Assembly (NCBI GenBank): GCA_035505915.1
Contig: DATJQI010000009.1
Location: 1-8,563 of the forward strand
DNA from: 40CM-2-70-7 sp035505915
GTDB lineage: Bacteria > Gemmatimonadota > Gemmatimonadetes > Gemmatimonadales > GWC2-71-9
Length of the DNA: 8,563 nucleotides
Reading direction: 5' to 3'
Shown: positions 1-7,883 of the stretch, piece by piece
Numbering within the stretch: position 1 is the stretch's first letter
Layout: the number at the start of each line of letters is the position of its first letter
Position numbers and translations under genes: made by a program
Notes under the pieces: generated by a model
Database searches by the model: none
What the model was told of the DNA's origin: nothing
Seen by the model: the letters and a program-made list of their open reading frames with translations, nothing else

Positions 1-926
1 GCCGGATCGAAGCCGAAATCGGCAAGGTCATCGTCGGCCAGCAGGAAGTCATCGAGCAGATTCTCGTATGCCTGTTCGCCAACGGCCATTGCATCATTAT
101 CGGCGTGCCCGGCCTGGCCAAGACGCTGATGGTGAATACTATCGCCCGCGTGCTGGAGCTGAGCTTCAACCGCGTGCAGTTCACGCCCGACCTGATGCCC
201 GCCGACATCACCGGGATCTCGATGCTCACCGGGACTCACGATTTCATCTTCCGGCCCGGCCCCATCTTCGCCGACCTGGTGCTGGCCGACGAAATCAACC
301 GGGCGCCGGCCAAGACGCAGGCGGCCCTGCTCGAGGCGATGCAGGAGCGGACGGTGACCGTGGACGGGACCACCCACCCGCTGCCGAGCGTGTTCACCGT
401 GTTCGCCACCCAGAACCCGGTCGAGTTCGAGGGCACCTACCCCCTGCCCGAAGCGGAGCTGGACCGGTTCATGGCCAAGGTGCTGGTGGGATATCCGGCG
501 GCGCAGGTGGAGCAGGGAATCCTCACCCGGTACGTCAACGGATTCGAGGCCGACCGCCCCGAGACCTACGGCATCACGGCCGTCACCGGCGCCGGGGGGC
601 TCGAGGAGCTGCGCGCCGCCGTGGACCGGGTGCGGGTGGAGCCGCAGATCACGGCGTACATCACGGCCATCGTCCGCGCGTCCCGCGAGGCCGCGTCGCT
701 CACCCTCGGCGCCAGTCCCCGGGCCGGCGTGTCGCTGCTCAAGGCGGCGCGCGCCGCCGCGGTGCTCGAGGAGCGCGACTACGTGATCCCGGACGACGTG
801 AAGGGGCTGGCGCCGGCGGTCCTCCGGCACCGTATCACCGTCGCGCCCGAGCTCGAGCTCGAAGGCGTCACGGCGGACGTGGCGCTCAAGGCGATCCTCG
901 ACAAGGTCGAGGTCCCCACCGCGTGA
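1..926 (+). CDS. MoxR-family AAA+ ATPase (5' end outside window)
   Basis: This is an AAA+ ATPase of the MoxR family, cytoplasmic proteins that use ATP hydrolysis to remodel or activate partner proteins, often von Willebrand A-type partners. The reading frame is open from base 3 with no start in view; 307 residues are visible, so probably only a few tens of N-terminal residues are missing. Seen directly: Walker A GVPGLAKT (bases 102-125), Walker B LVLADEIN (276-299), and the family sensor-1 stretch FATQNPVEFEGTYPLPEAEL from about base 402. An arginine-finger/lid region follows, with a C-terminal helical lid containing DYVIPDDVK. The TGA stop at 924-926 overlaps the GTG start of the DUF58 gene, which fits the usual MoxR-DUF58 pairing and coupled translation. 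The target is unknown. Family assignment is very secure. Confidence 0.95.
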   Translation, partial: RIEAEIGKVIVGQQEVIEQILVCLFANGHCIIIGVPGLAKTLMVNTIARVLELSFNRVQFTPDLMPADITGISMLTGTHDFIFRPGPIFADLVLADEINRAPAKTQAALLEAMQERTVTVDGTTHPLPSVFTVFATQNPVEFEGTYPLPEAELDRFMAKVLVGYPAAQVEQGILTRYVNGFEADRPETYGITAVTGAGGLEELRAAVDRVRVEPQITAYITAIVRASREAASLTLGASPRAGVSLLKAARAAAVLEERDYVIPDDVKGLAPAVLRHRITVAPELELEGVTADVALKAILDKVEVPTA

Positions 927-2254
927 TCCTTCCCGGCCGGCGGGCGCCGTACGCACTCGCCGCCGTGGCCCTGGTCGCGGCCGCCGCCTACGCGGCGCCC
1001 GCGCTCCTCGCGGCCGTGATTCCCTTCGACCTCGTGCTCTTCCTGGCGATGGTGCTCGACGCCGGCCTCGCCGTCCCCCCGGTGGGGGCGCTCACGGGCC
1101 GGGGCTACGCGGTCCGCCGCACGCCGCCGGCGGCCCTCACCGTCGGCCACCCGGCCGAGGTCGAGTACGTCTGGACCAATACGTCGTCGCGGACGGCCCG
1201 CCTGCGCGTCCGCGAAACCCGCCCCGACCTGCTCGGCGGCACGCTCCCGCCGCGGATGGTCACGGTGCCGCCCCGGGGGGAGACCGTGGAGCGGCTCCCC
1301 GTGGCCGGGCTCCATCGCGGGCACGAGGAGGCCGGCGGCTTCTACGTGGACTCCTCGGGCCCCCTGGGCCTCGGGCTCGTGCGCCGGAAGGTCCCGCTCC
1401 CCTGGTCGGCGACGGTGTTCCCGCCGCTCGTCTCGCTCCGGCTCCGGGCCTCGGTGGCGCAGGCTCTCCGGAAGCGGGACGCCGGGATGAAGCCCATCCG
1501 GCGGCTCGGGGAAGGGCGGTTCTTCGAGAGCCTGCGCGAATGGGTGCCCGGGGACGACCTTCGCCACATCGACTGGAAGGCGACCGCGCGGCGCCGCAAG
1601 ATCATCACGCGCCAGTACGAGGAAGAGCGGCGCCAGCAGCTCCTCCTGGTCCTCGATACCGGGCGGCTGATGACGGCCGACGTGGCGGGCGTGGCCCGGC
1701 TCGACTACGCGGTGCAGGCGGCGCTCGAGCTGGCGTACGCGGCGGTGCAGTACGACGACAACGTCGGTGTGATGACGTTCGCGGACGGCGTGAAGCACTA
1801 CGTCCCGCCCGGGCGCGGGCGGGCCGGGTTGAAGCGCGTGCTCGACGTGCTGACGGTGGTGACGCCGTCCCTGGTCGAGCCCGACTATCCCGGCGCCTTC
1901 CGCTATCTCGCCGCGCGGAACCGGAAGCGCGCGCTCACGGTGGTCTTCACCGACCTGATCGACCGCACCGCGTCCGAGGCGCTGGTCGCGAATCTGGCCA
2001 CGCTCCGGCCGCGCCACTTGCCGCTCGCCGTGACGTTGCGGAATCCCGAGCTCGACCTGGTGGCCACCGAGCGTCCGGCCGACGTGCGCGACGCCTACCG
2101 GCGCGCCGCGGCCGAGGAGCTCTTGCGGGCGCGGGAGGAGGCGCTGGGTCATCTGCGCCGCGCCGGCGTGGTGGTGCTGGACGTCCCTCCGGCCCGGGCC
2201 GCGCAGGCCGTGGTGCGCGAGTATCTGGAGCTGAAGCGCCGCGGCCGACTGTAG
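923..2254 (+). CDS. DUF58 domain protein, membrane anchored
   Basis: This 443-residue protein of the DUF58 family is usually encoded beside MoxR ATPases; the pair is thought to act in envelope protein maturation or stress functions, but no biochemical role is fixed. The GTG start at 923 overlaps the upstream stop as GTGA and has a GAGG-like element at about 909-912. Two hydrophobic segments (residues ~10-25 and ~27-45) suggest an N-terminal membrane hairpin. A beta-rich middle section is followed by the family signature GDDLRHIDWKA (210-220) and the basic RRRKIITRQYEEER stretch. A vWA-like fold then begins at LDTGRLM (D245), with a later VVFTDLID strand. The DTGRL sequence departs from the classical DxSxS metal site, as is common in DUF58 proteins. 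The length is normal for the family. The family call is secure; the function is inferred only from the neighbour. Confidence 0.93.
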   Translation: MILPGRRAPYALAAVALVAAAAYAAPALLAAVIPFDLVLFLAMVLDAGLAVPPVGALTGRGYAVRRTPPAALTVGHPAEVEYVWTNTSSRTARLRVRETRPDLLGGTLPPRMVTVPPRGETVERLPVAGLHRGHEEAGGFYVDSSGPLGLGLVRRKVPLPWSATVFPPLVSLRLRASVAQALRKRDAGMKPIRRLGEGRFFESLREWVPGDDLRHIDWKATARRRKIITRQYEEERRQQLLLVLDTGRLMTADVAGVARLDYAVQAALELAYAAVQYDDNVGVMTFADGVKHYVPPGRGRAGLKRVLDVLTVVTPSLVEPDYPGAFRYLAARNRKRALTVVFTDLIDRTASEALVANLATLRPRHLPLAVTLRNPELDLVATERPADVRDAYRRAAAEELLRAREEALGHLRRAGVVVLDVPPARAAQAVVREYLELKRRGRL

Positions 2255-2288
2255 GCCCTCCCGGCTGGCGGCCCCTTCCCCCGCGTCG

Positions 2289-2294
2289 TAAGTT
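2289..2294 (+). promoter_or_regulatory. possible -10-like element for the envelope operon
   Basis: The 56-base gap between the DUF58 stop and the next ATG is the only intergenic space upstream of the four-gene cluster. It contains TAAGTT in otherwise GC-rich DNA, 16 bases before the ATG at 2311. A similar TAGCTT lies just before the oxidoreductase gene at 7872-7877. No convincing -35 box or Shine-Dalgarno sequence is visible. Promoter assignment is inference from position and AT content. Confidence 0.25.
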
Positions 2295-2310
2295 GCTACC
2301 TCACTCGCAG

Positions 2311-4034
2311 ATGGGCCCTGTCATGCGCCGTTTTCCACCGGTCGCCGCCCTCGGGGCAGCCGCGGTCGTCCTGGCCGTCCTGGCCGGGGTGACGTGTTCC
2401 TTCCCCACCGACGAGAGCAACCAGGTCTTCGTGACCATCACGCTCTCGGCGCCCCTGGTGGTGCAGGGGGGGGAGATCACCGCGCACGGCCACGCCTTCC
2501 GGAACACGGCGTCGGGCCCGGTGGCGGTGACCGACGTCGACTTCCAGTGGTCGGTCTCGAACGACAGCATCGCCCGGGTGGTGAACGCCGGGCGGGGTGT
2601 GGCCACGATCACGGGCGTGAACGCCGGCCTGGTGCACCTCGTGGCCAAGGCGGCGGTGTACGCGAACTCGACCTCCAAGGACAGCGTGATCCGGGTGGCC
2701 CGCGCGCTCGAGATCGACAGCATCCGGCCCGACTCGGTGCGGTACGGCGGACGGATCACGGTGTACGGGGTCGGGATCAACTCGATCTTCCTGCCCGAGC
2801 TGGGCGGCGTGCAGATCGTGCCCGACACGTTCTCCTTCAAGGGGGATCCGAACGGGCTCGGGCACATGCAGTTCTGGGTGCCGCCCCCGGCCACGTCCGA
2901 CCTGTTCTTCGGTTTCGGGCCCGGGGTGTTCGCCTCGGCGGCCGAGACGACCTTCGTGGCCGACTCGGACATCTTCGAGCCGAACGATACGGCGCCGGCG
3001 CGGATCGACATCGATTCGACCAACCCGATTCCGCAGCTCCCGGCGATCCGGTTCTACAATCCGGCGCTCGATTACGAGGCCCTCGATCGCGGCCTCACCA
3101 TCGGGTTCGACTGGTACCGGTTCGCGCAGGCCGACACGACCCAGCCGTTCACGCTGATTTTCGACGCGGCCGGGAAGGGAAGCGATACGGTGACGTTCAC
3201 GATCCTCACGGACACCATCGGCTACACGACGGGAAACTACTTCTACGGCGACTCGGCCTGGGCGGTGGGGCCGTCGGCCGGGCTGTTCACGTGCCGCGCC
3301 TACGGGTACTTCATGCCGATGGCCCCGTCGGATTCGTTCATCGTGGTGCTCCGGAATCTCACCCGGCCGTCGGTTCAGCTGTTCAGCGAGTACACCCAGT
3401 CGGGCCGCTACGGGCTGGAGATCATCCGCGGCGCGGTGTCGACCGATCCCCGCATCGGCCCCGACCACTTCACGCCGAACGAGATCTGCAACCAGGCCGA
3501 CGCCAATTTCAACGCCGATTCCGCGGCGACCACGGTGAGCGCGGCGACCCCGGCGTGGGTGGACACCACGTTGACCATCGACTTCCCGCACGCCACCGAC
3601 TGGTACCGGTTCCACATCACCTCCACCGGCCCGGCCACCGAGCCGGTACAGGTGGCGATCACGCCCAAGGAGATTCCGGGCCAGACTCCGTCGGACCTGG
3701 ACATCACGGTGGTCGAAGCCACGACCCTGAATTACGTCGACCAGGCCGCGGACACGGGATCGAACGAAACGATTTCGTTCACCGCGAACACCGACGACGA
3801 CTATTACGTCATCGTGTCGGACTACGCGGGCGTGCCGGTGCGGTACGGGCTCTGCGTCGTCGTGAACGGCGCCTGCGCGGCCCCGTTCCCCGCCGCGCCG
3901 GCCGGCGTGAGCGGCGTGGCGCCGGCTCCGGGCCTGGCGGTCCGGCGGCGCCCCCACGGCCGGCGGCCCGGGTTCATCCCCGCGCCCGTTCCGGGGACGC
4001 CCGGCACGCGGAGGCTCCCATCCCTGCGTCGGTA

Positions 4035-4035
<1 letters not shown>
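2311..4035 (+). CDS. secreted Ig-like/PPC-repeat protein, possible lipoprotein
   Basis: This is a 574-residue exported protein of unknown function. The N-terminus has Arg6-Arg7, a hydrophobic core and Cys29 after LAGVT; this resembles a lipoprotein signal, but the lipobox (G-V-T-C) is imperfect, so ordinary secretion is possible. Residues ~39-130 resemble a bacterial Ig-like (Big2) domain, including FQWSVSNDSIARVV and GVATITGVNAG. Residues ~131-218 resemble an IPT/TIG fold (IDSIRPDSVRYGGRITVYG). Two PPC-like beta-sandwich repeats follow: FEPNDT (222-227) with DWYRF (267-271), and FTPNE (387-391) with DWYRF (430-434). The last ~52 residues are a Pro/Arg-rich tail unlike the rest. ATG 2323 (MRRFPP) is an alternative start; neither start has a clear Shine-Dalgarno. 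The TAA stop overlaps the kinase ATG as TAATG. Domain names come from motif recognition, not a profile search. Confidence 0.85.
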
Positions 4036-5645
<1,610 letters not shown>

Positions 5646-5650
5646 CCGGG

Positions 5651-6682
5651 ATGCGACGTGCGGCGCTCTTCATCCTCGCGGTCCTGGCCGGCGCGGGCTC
5701 CGCGGCCGCGCAGGGCACGGGTCCTCAGAACGCCACGCTGAAGAAGGCGCAGCAGGCGTTCGACAACCTGAACCTGCCGCAGGCCATCACGCTCGCCCAG
5801 CAGGCGCTGACCCAGCATCTGGGCGCCGGGGACCAGGAGCGGGCGTACGCGCTGCTCGGCGGGGCGTACTCGAACCAGCCCGACGGGTTCGACAAGGCGA
5901 TGAACGCCTTCCGGCAGGTGCTGCTCATCAATCCCGAGCGGACCCTCGACCCCAACCGGACGCCGACCAAGACTCTGGTCGCGTTCAACATGGCGCTGTC
6001 GACCATGCTCCTGGTGCGGGGGATCCAGGTGGACAGCGCGAGCTTCGTGGCCGGGCAGGGGGCGGTGCCGATCCGCTTCACGGTGACGAGCCCGGCGCGC
6101 GTGCGGGTGCGGGCCGTGAGCGGCAAGACCACGGTGGCCATCGACTCGAGCGTGCAGAACGGGGCCGTGTCCCTGCGGTGGAACGCGACCCTGCCGAACG
6201 GCGACCCGGTGCCCGCGGGTGACTACACCGTCGTCGTGGACGCGAGCGCCGAGCAGAATTCGTTTTCGGCGGCGGAGCGGGTGCACGTGGCGGCGGGGAA
6301 CGTCGACACGGTGGCCCATCTCACCGCGCTGCCCGGGTATTCGCCGCTCCCCGTCACCGAGATTCCGCCCCGGAGCTGGCGGCCCTTCGGCGTGTCCTTC
6401 CTCTACGCGGGCATCGCGGGGGCCGGGACCCTGGCCCTCGAGAACAGCCAGCTCGGGACCGGGACGCGCCGCGAGCTGTACGTGGTGGCGGGCGGGGCGC
6501 TGGTCACGGGGCTCGTGATGATGCTCAAGAAGCCGGCGCCGGTGCCGGCGCAGGGGAACATCCTGTACAACCGGCTCCTCGATGAGCAGCTGGTGCGGCG
6601 GAACGCCGACATCGCGCAGCAGAACATCGCGCTCCGGCGGCAGGTGCGATTGACGGTGACTCCCATCCCGGCGGCCAAATGA
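5651..6682 (+). CDS. exported TPR and FlgD-Ig-like domain protein
   Basis: This is a 343-residue exported protein with no recognised named family. A signal peptide (residues 1-20, likely cut at SAAA-Q) is followed by TPR-like helices (~27-105; AQQAFDNLNLPQAITLAQQAL, then an AYALLGGAYSN...AMNAFRQVLLINPE repeat), a scaffold for protein contacts. Residues ~137-215 resemble the FlgD Ig-like/'CHU-type' fold, with the WNATLPNGDPVPAGDYTVVV signature. Two hydrophobic segments (~246-262 and ~276-293) could insert in a membrane, and a charged helical tail (~308-335, NRLLDEQLVRRNADIAQQNIALRRQ) may form a coiled coil. It sits between the PEGA kinase and an outer-membrane barrel with overlapping or near-overlapping ends, suggesting a shared envelope function. 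The topology of the two late hydrophobic segments after a cleaved signal is unresolved. ATG 5642 is the alternative start. Confidence 0.85.
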   Translation: MRRAALFILAVLAGAGSAAAQGTGPQNATLKKAQQAFDNLNLPQAITLAQQALTQHLGAGDQERAYALLGGAYSNQPDGFDKAMNAFRQVLLINPERTLDPNRTPTKTLVAFNMALSTMLLVRGIQVDSASFVAGQGAVPIRFTVTSPARVRVRAVSGKTTVAIDSSVQNGAVSLRWNATLPNGDPVPAGDYTVVVDASAEQNSFSAAERVHVAAGNVDTVAHLTALPGYSPLPVTEIPPRSWRPFGVSFLYAGIAGAGTLALENSQLGTGTRRELYVVAGGALVTGLVMMLKKPAPVPAQGNILYNRLLDEQLVRRNADIAQQNIALRRQVRLTVTPIPAAK

Positions 6683-7311
6683 CGCGGGCGCTCCGCGGGC
6701 TCGGCCTGGTGCTGGCGCTCGCGTCTCCCGCGGCGGCCCAGCGGGTGACCGTCGGCGTGCAGGGGGTGTTCGCGGATTACCGCGAGCTCTCGTCGGCCCT
6801 GACCTATTCGGGCGGCGGGTTCGCCGGCATCGCGCAGCTCAACTGGCACAAGTTCAGCGGGGACTTCCAGGTCGCGAAGATCAACTACAATCCGACCTCG
6901 GGGAGTCTCGCCACCGACAAGTTCGCGAGCACCCAGTTCGACGCCCATCTGCGGTGGTTCCTGGCGAGCGGCGTGAGCCTCGAGACCGGGTACACCAAGC
7001 GGGACGTCAGTCCCGACTTCACCACCCAGAACTTCACCGCCATCCGGCTCGGCATCCGGGCCAACTACGGCCTGGGTCCGGGGGCGAATCTGCTCCTCCG
7101 CGGGAATTATCTGGCGGCGTCCAAGTTCTCGGGGGGCGGCACCGCGCCCCTGGCGCTCGAGCTGGGCCTCGGCCTGTCGGTGGGGTCGGCGAGCGGCCGG
7201 TGGCGGATCACCGGCGACTACGAGTTCCAGCGGATCGACCGGAAGACCAGCGTGCCGGTGCCGATTCAGCAGGCGATGGCGAGGATCGGAGCGGCGGTCG
7301 GGTTGTGGTAA
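6679..7311 (+). CDS. small outer-membrane beta-barrel protein
   Basis: This 210-residue protein probably lies in the outer membrane. A signal peptide (residues 1-20, hydrophobic core LGLVLALAS, cleavage AAA-Q) is followed by alternating polar/nonpolar segments typical of beta-strands (for example FAGIAQLNWHKFSGDFQVAK, AIRLGIRANYGLG and LLLRGNYLAAS). The protein ends in a tryptophan (AAVGLW), matching the usual aromatic C-terminal signal of barrel proteins. The size fits an 8-stranded barrel of the OmpA/OmpX-like size class. The ATG overlaps the preceding TGA as ATGA, with no strong Shine-Dalgarno, so coupled translation is likely. It is the last gene of the cluster, and the octamer array begins four bases after its stop. 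A pore, adhesin or anchoring role cannot be told apart from the sequence. Confidence 0.83.
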   Translation: MTRALRGLGLVLALASPAAAQRVTVGVQGVFADYRELSSALTYSGGGFAGIAQLNWHKFSGDFQVAKINYNPTSGSLATDKFASTQFDAHLRWFLASGVSLETGYTKRDVSPDFTTQNFTAIRLGIRANYGLGPGANLLLRGNYLAASKFSGGGTAPLALELGLGLSVGSASGRWRITGDYEFQRIDRKTSVPVPIQQAMARIGAAVGLW

Positions 7312-7315
7312 AGAA

Positions 7316-7377
7316 GTCGGTTAGTTCTTAGGCGGTTAGGCGGTTAGTCGGTTAGTTCTTAGTCGGTTAGTCGGTTA
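7316..7377. repeat. left octamer array with 31-bp higher-order duplication
   Basis: The 62 bases parse without gaps into eight units: A=GTCGGTTA, B=GTTCTTA, A'=GGCGGTTA, in the order A B A' A' A B A A. The first four units (7316-7346) and the last four (7347-7377) are each 31 bp and differ at only two positions (G versus T in the last two units). The array therefore seems to have grown both by octamer copying and by a 31-bp duplication. TAG occurs at nearly every unit junction and covers all three forward frames. Confidence 0.95.
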
Positions 7378-7426
7378 GTAGAGCGCTGGGGACCGCGTTT
7401 ATCGGAGTGGTCCTGCGCCAATCCGG

Positions 7427-7446
7427 TACCGCGAGCCATCGCGGTA
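7427..7446 (+). other. perfect stem-loop upstream of the four-helix-bundle start
   Basis: TACCGCG (7427-7433) pairs perfectly with CGCGGTA (7440-7446) around the six-base loop AGCCAT, ending 18 bases before the GTG start at 7465. A second copy of ACCGCG at 7392-7397 could pair with the same right arm, and GGACC/GGTCC (7390-7394/7409-7413) gives another short stem, so alternative folds are possible. No Shine-Dalgarno is visible before the GTG, so the structure may influence translation or be part of a structured element RNA. The inverted repeat is seen; the role is inference. Confidence 0.5.
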
Positions 7447-7464
7447 TGCCGCAGTTTCCCCCGC

Positions 7465-7851
7465 GTGAAACCCCACGAATCCCTCGAAGCCTGGAAGCGT
7501 TGTCACGGGCTCACGCTAACGGTGTATCGGGTGACGCAATCGTTCCCCAAGACCGAGTTGTATGGTATCACGTCGCAGATGCGTCGCGCGGCTGTGAGTG
7601 CAGCGGCGAACCTGGTTGAGGGCTGTGCCAAGCGCGGGGTTCGCGACTTCCGTCGTTTCATCGACATCGCCATTGGTTCCTTGGCCGAGGTCTCTTACTA
7701 TGTCTTGTTGGCAAAGGACCTCGGCTACTTGTCCATCGAAGACTGGAATCAGGTCCACAAGGCGGGTGAGGAAGCGGGCCGCACGACAATGGGTCTTTAC
7801 AAGTCAATCAGTCACAGGGTGAATGCCGGTCAGCATCGACTAACCGACTAA
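7465..7851 (+). CDS. four-helix-bundle protein (S23 / Avd-like family)
   Basis: This 128-residue protein belongs to the family found in 23S rRNA intervening sequences and related in fold to Avd accessory proteins of diversity-generating retroelements; its cellular role is not established. Family-typical blocks are LEAWKRCH (7-14), SFPKTELYGITSQMRRAAVSAAANLVEG (26-53), the basic KRGVRDFRRF (56-65) and IAIGSLAEVSYYVLLAKDLGYL (68-89). The basic surface suggests nucleic-acid binding, as proposed for Avd. The GTG at 7465 gives the usual family N-terminus, but no Shine-Dalgarno is seen. The last four residues (RLTD) and the TAA stop are encoded by the right octamer array. Many codons end in A or T (roughly 3 in 10), unlike the neighbours, pointing to a separate origin. 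No reverse transcriptase or variable-repeat target is nearby. Confidence 0.92.
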   Translation: MKPHESLEAWKRCHGLTLTVYRVTQSFPKTELYGITSQMRRAAVSAAANLVEGCAKRGVRDFRRFIDIAIGSLAEVSYYVLLAKDLGYLSIEDWNQVHKAGEEAGRTTMGLYKSISHRVNAGQHRLTD

Positions 7852-7871
7852 CCGACCAACCGACTAACAAC
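7837..7871. repeat. right octamer array, inverted relative to the left
   Basis: The array reads a partial CGAC (7837-7840), TAACCGAC (7841-7848), TAACCGAC (7849-7856), CAACCGAC with one change (7857-7864), then TAACAAC (7865-7871). The last unit is the reverse complement of a seven-base B unit with one change. The order mirrors the inner part of the left array (B A A). If transcribed through, the two arrays could pair into a stem of about 27 bp enclosing the gene. The array overlaps the end of the four-helix-bundle coding region. Confidence 0.92.
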
Positions 7872-7877
7872 TAGCTT
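7872..7877 (+). promoter_or_regulatory. possible -10-like element before the oxidoreductase
   Basis: TAGCTT directly follows the last repeat unit and lies 6 bases before the ATG at 7884, resembling TAAGTT at 2289-2294. If it is a -10 box, the transcript would be nearly leaderless, and its -35 region would fall inside the octamer array. No Shine-Dalgarno is visible before this ATG. This is inference from two sites only. Confidence 0.2.
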
Positions 7878-7883
7878 CACCGC

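Larger units (their letters stand above)
7316..7871. mobile_element. putative mini-element: four-helix-bundle gene between inverted octamer arrays
   Basis: A 556-bp cassette fills the gap between the barrel gene (stop 7311) and the oxidoreductase gene (ATG 7884). Each end is an array of the octamer GTCGGTTA, direct on the left and reverse-complemented on the right. Bases 7355-7381 match the reverse complement of 7845-7871 at 24 of 27 positions. The only gene inside is a four-helix-bundle protein with less GC-rich codon use than its neighbours. No transposase, integrase or reverse transcriptase is present, and no target-site duplication is obvious. Four-helix-bundle (S23) genes are known inside intervening sequences of bacterial 23S rRNA genes, but these flanks are protein genes. 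Calling it mobile is inference from the inverted ends, composition and tidy boundaries. Confidence 0.6.

Noticed and set aside
68..922. Upstream extension of the DUF58 frame to 68, and similar extensions to 1540, 2394 and 4502 for later genes
   Set aside because: The extended parts are Arg/Gly/Ala-rich frame shadows of the preceding genes. The internal starts at 923, 2311, 4035 and 5651 give proper N-termini, signal peptides or overlaps.
2255..2310. Rho-independent terminator after the DUF58 gene
   Set aside because: Short GGCC complementarities occur by chance at this GC content, and no U-run follows.
2296..3957. Long open frame on the minus strand (also 779-2152 and 3822-5540)
   Set aside because: These are antisense shadows of GC-rich genes: Arg/Gly/His-rich low-complexity products with no recognisable domains, opposite clearly real + strand proteins.
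6954..7331. Open frame overlapping the end of the beta-barrel gene
   Set aside because: Arg/Gly-rich shadow in another frame; the barrel gene has a signal peptide and a C-terminal Trp.
7316..7377. CRISPR array
   Set aside because: The units are 7-8 bases, contiguous, with no spacers and no cas genes nearby.
7407..7619. Alternative + strand frames overlapping the four-helix-bundle gene (7407-7619, 7598-7822)
   Set aside because: Their products show no family features, and they overlap a strongly recognisable protein in another frame.
7316..7871. Diversity-generating retroelement
   Set aside because: The protein is Avd-like, but no reverse transcriptase, template repeat or variable repeat is in view. 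It could still derive from the same superfamily.
7316..7871. Intervening sequence in a 23S rRNA gene
   Set aside because: Both flanks are intact protein-coding genes; no rRNA sequence is recognisable.
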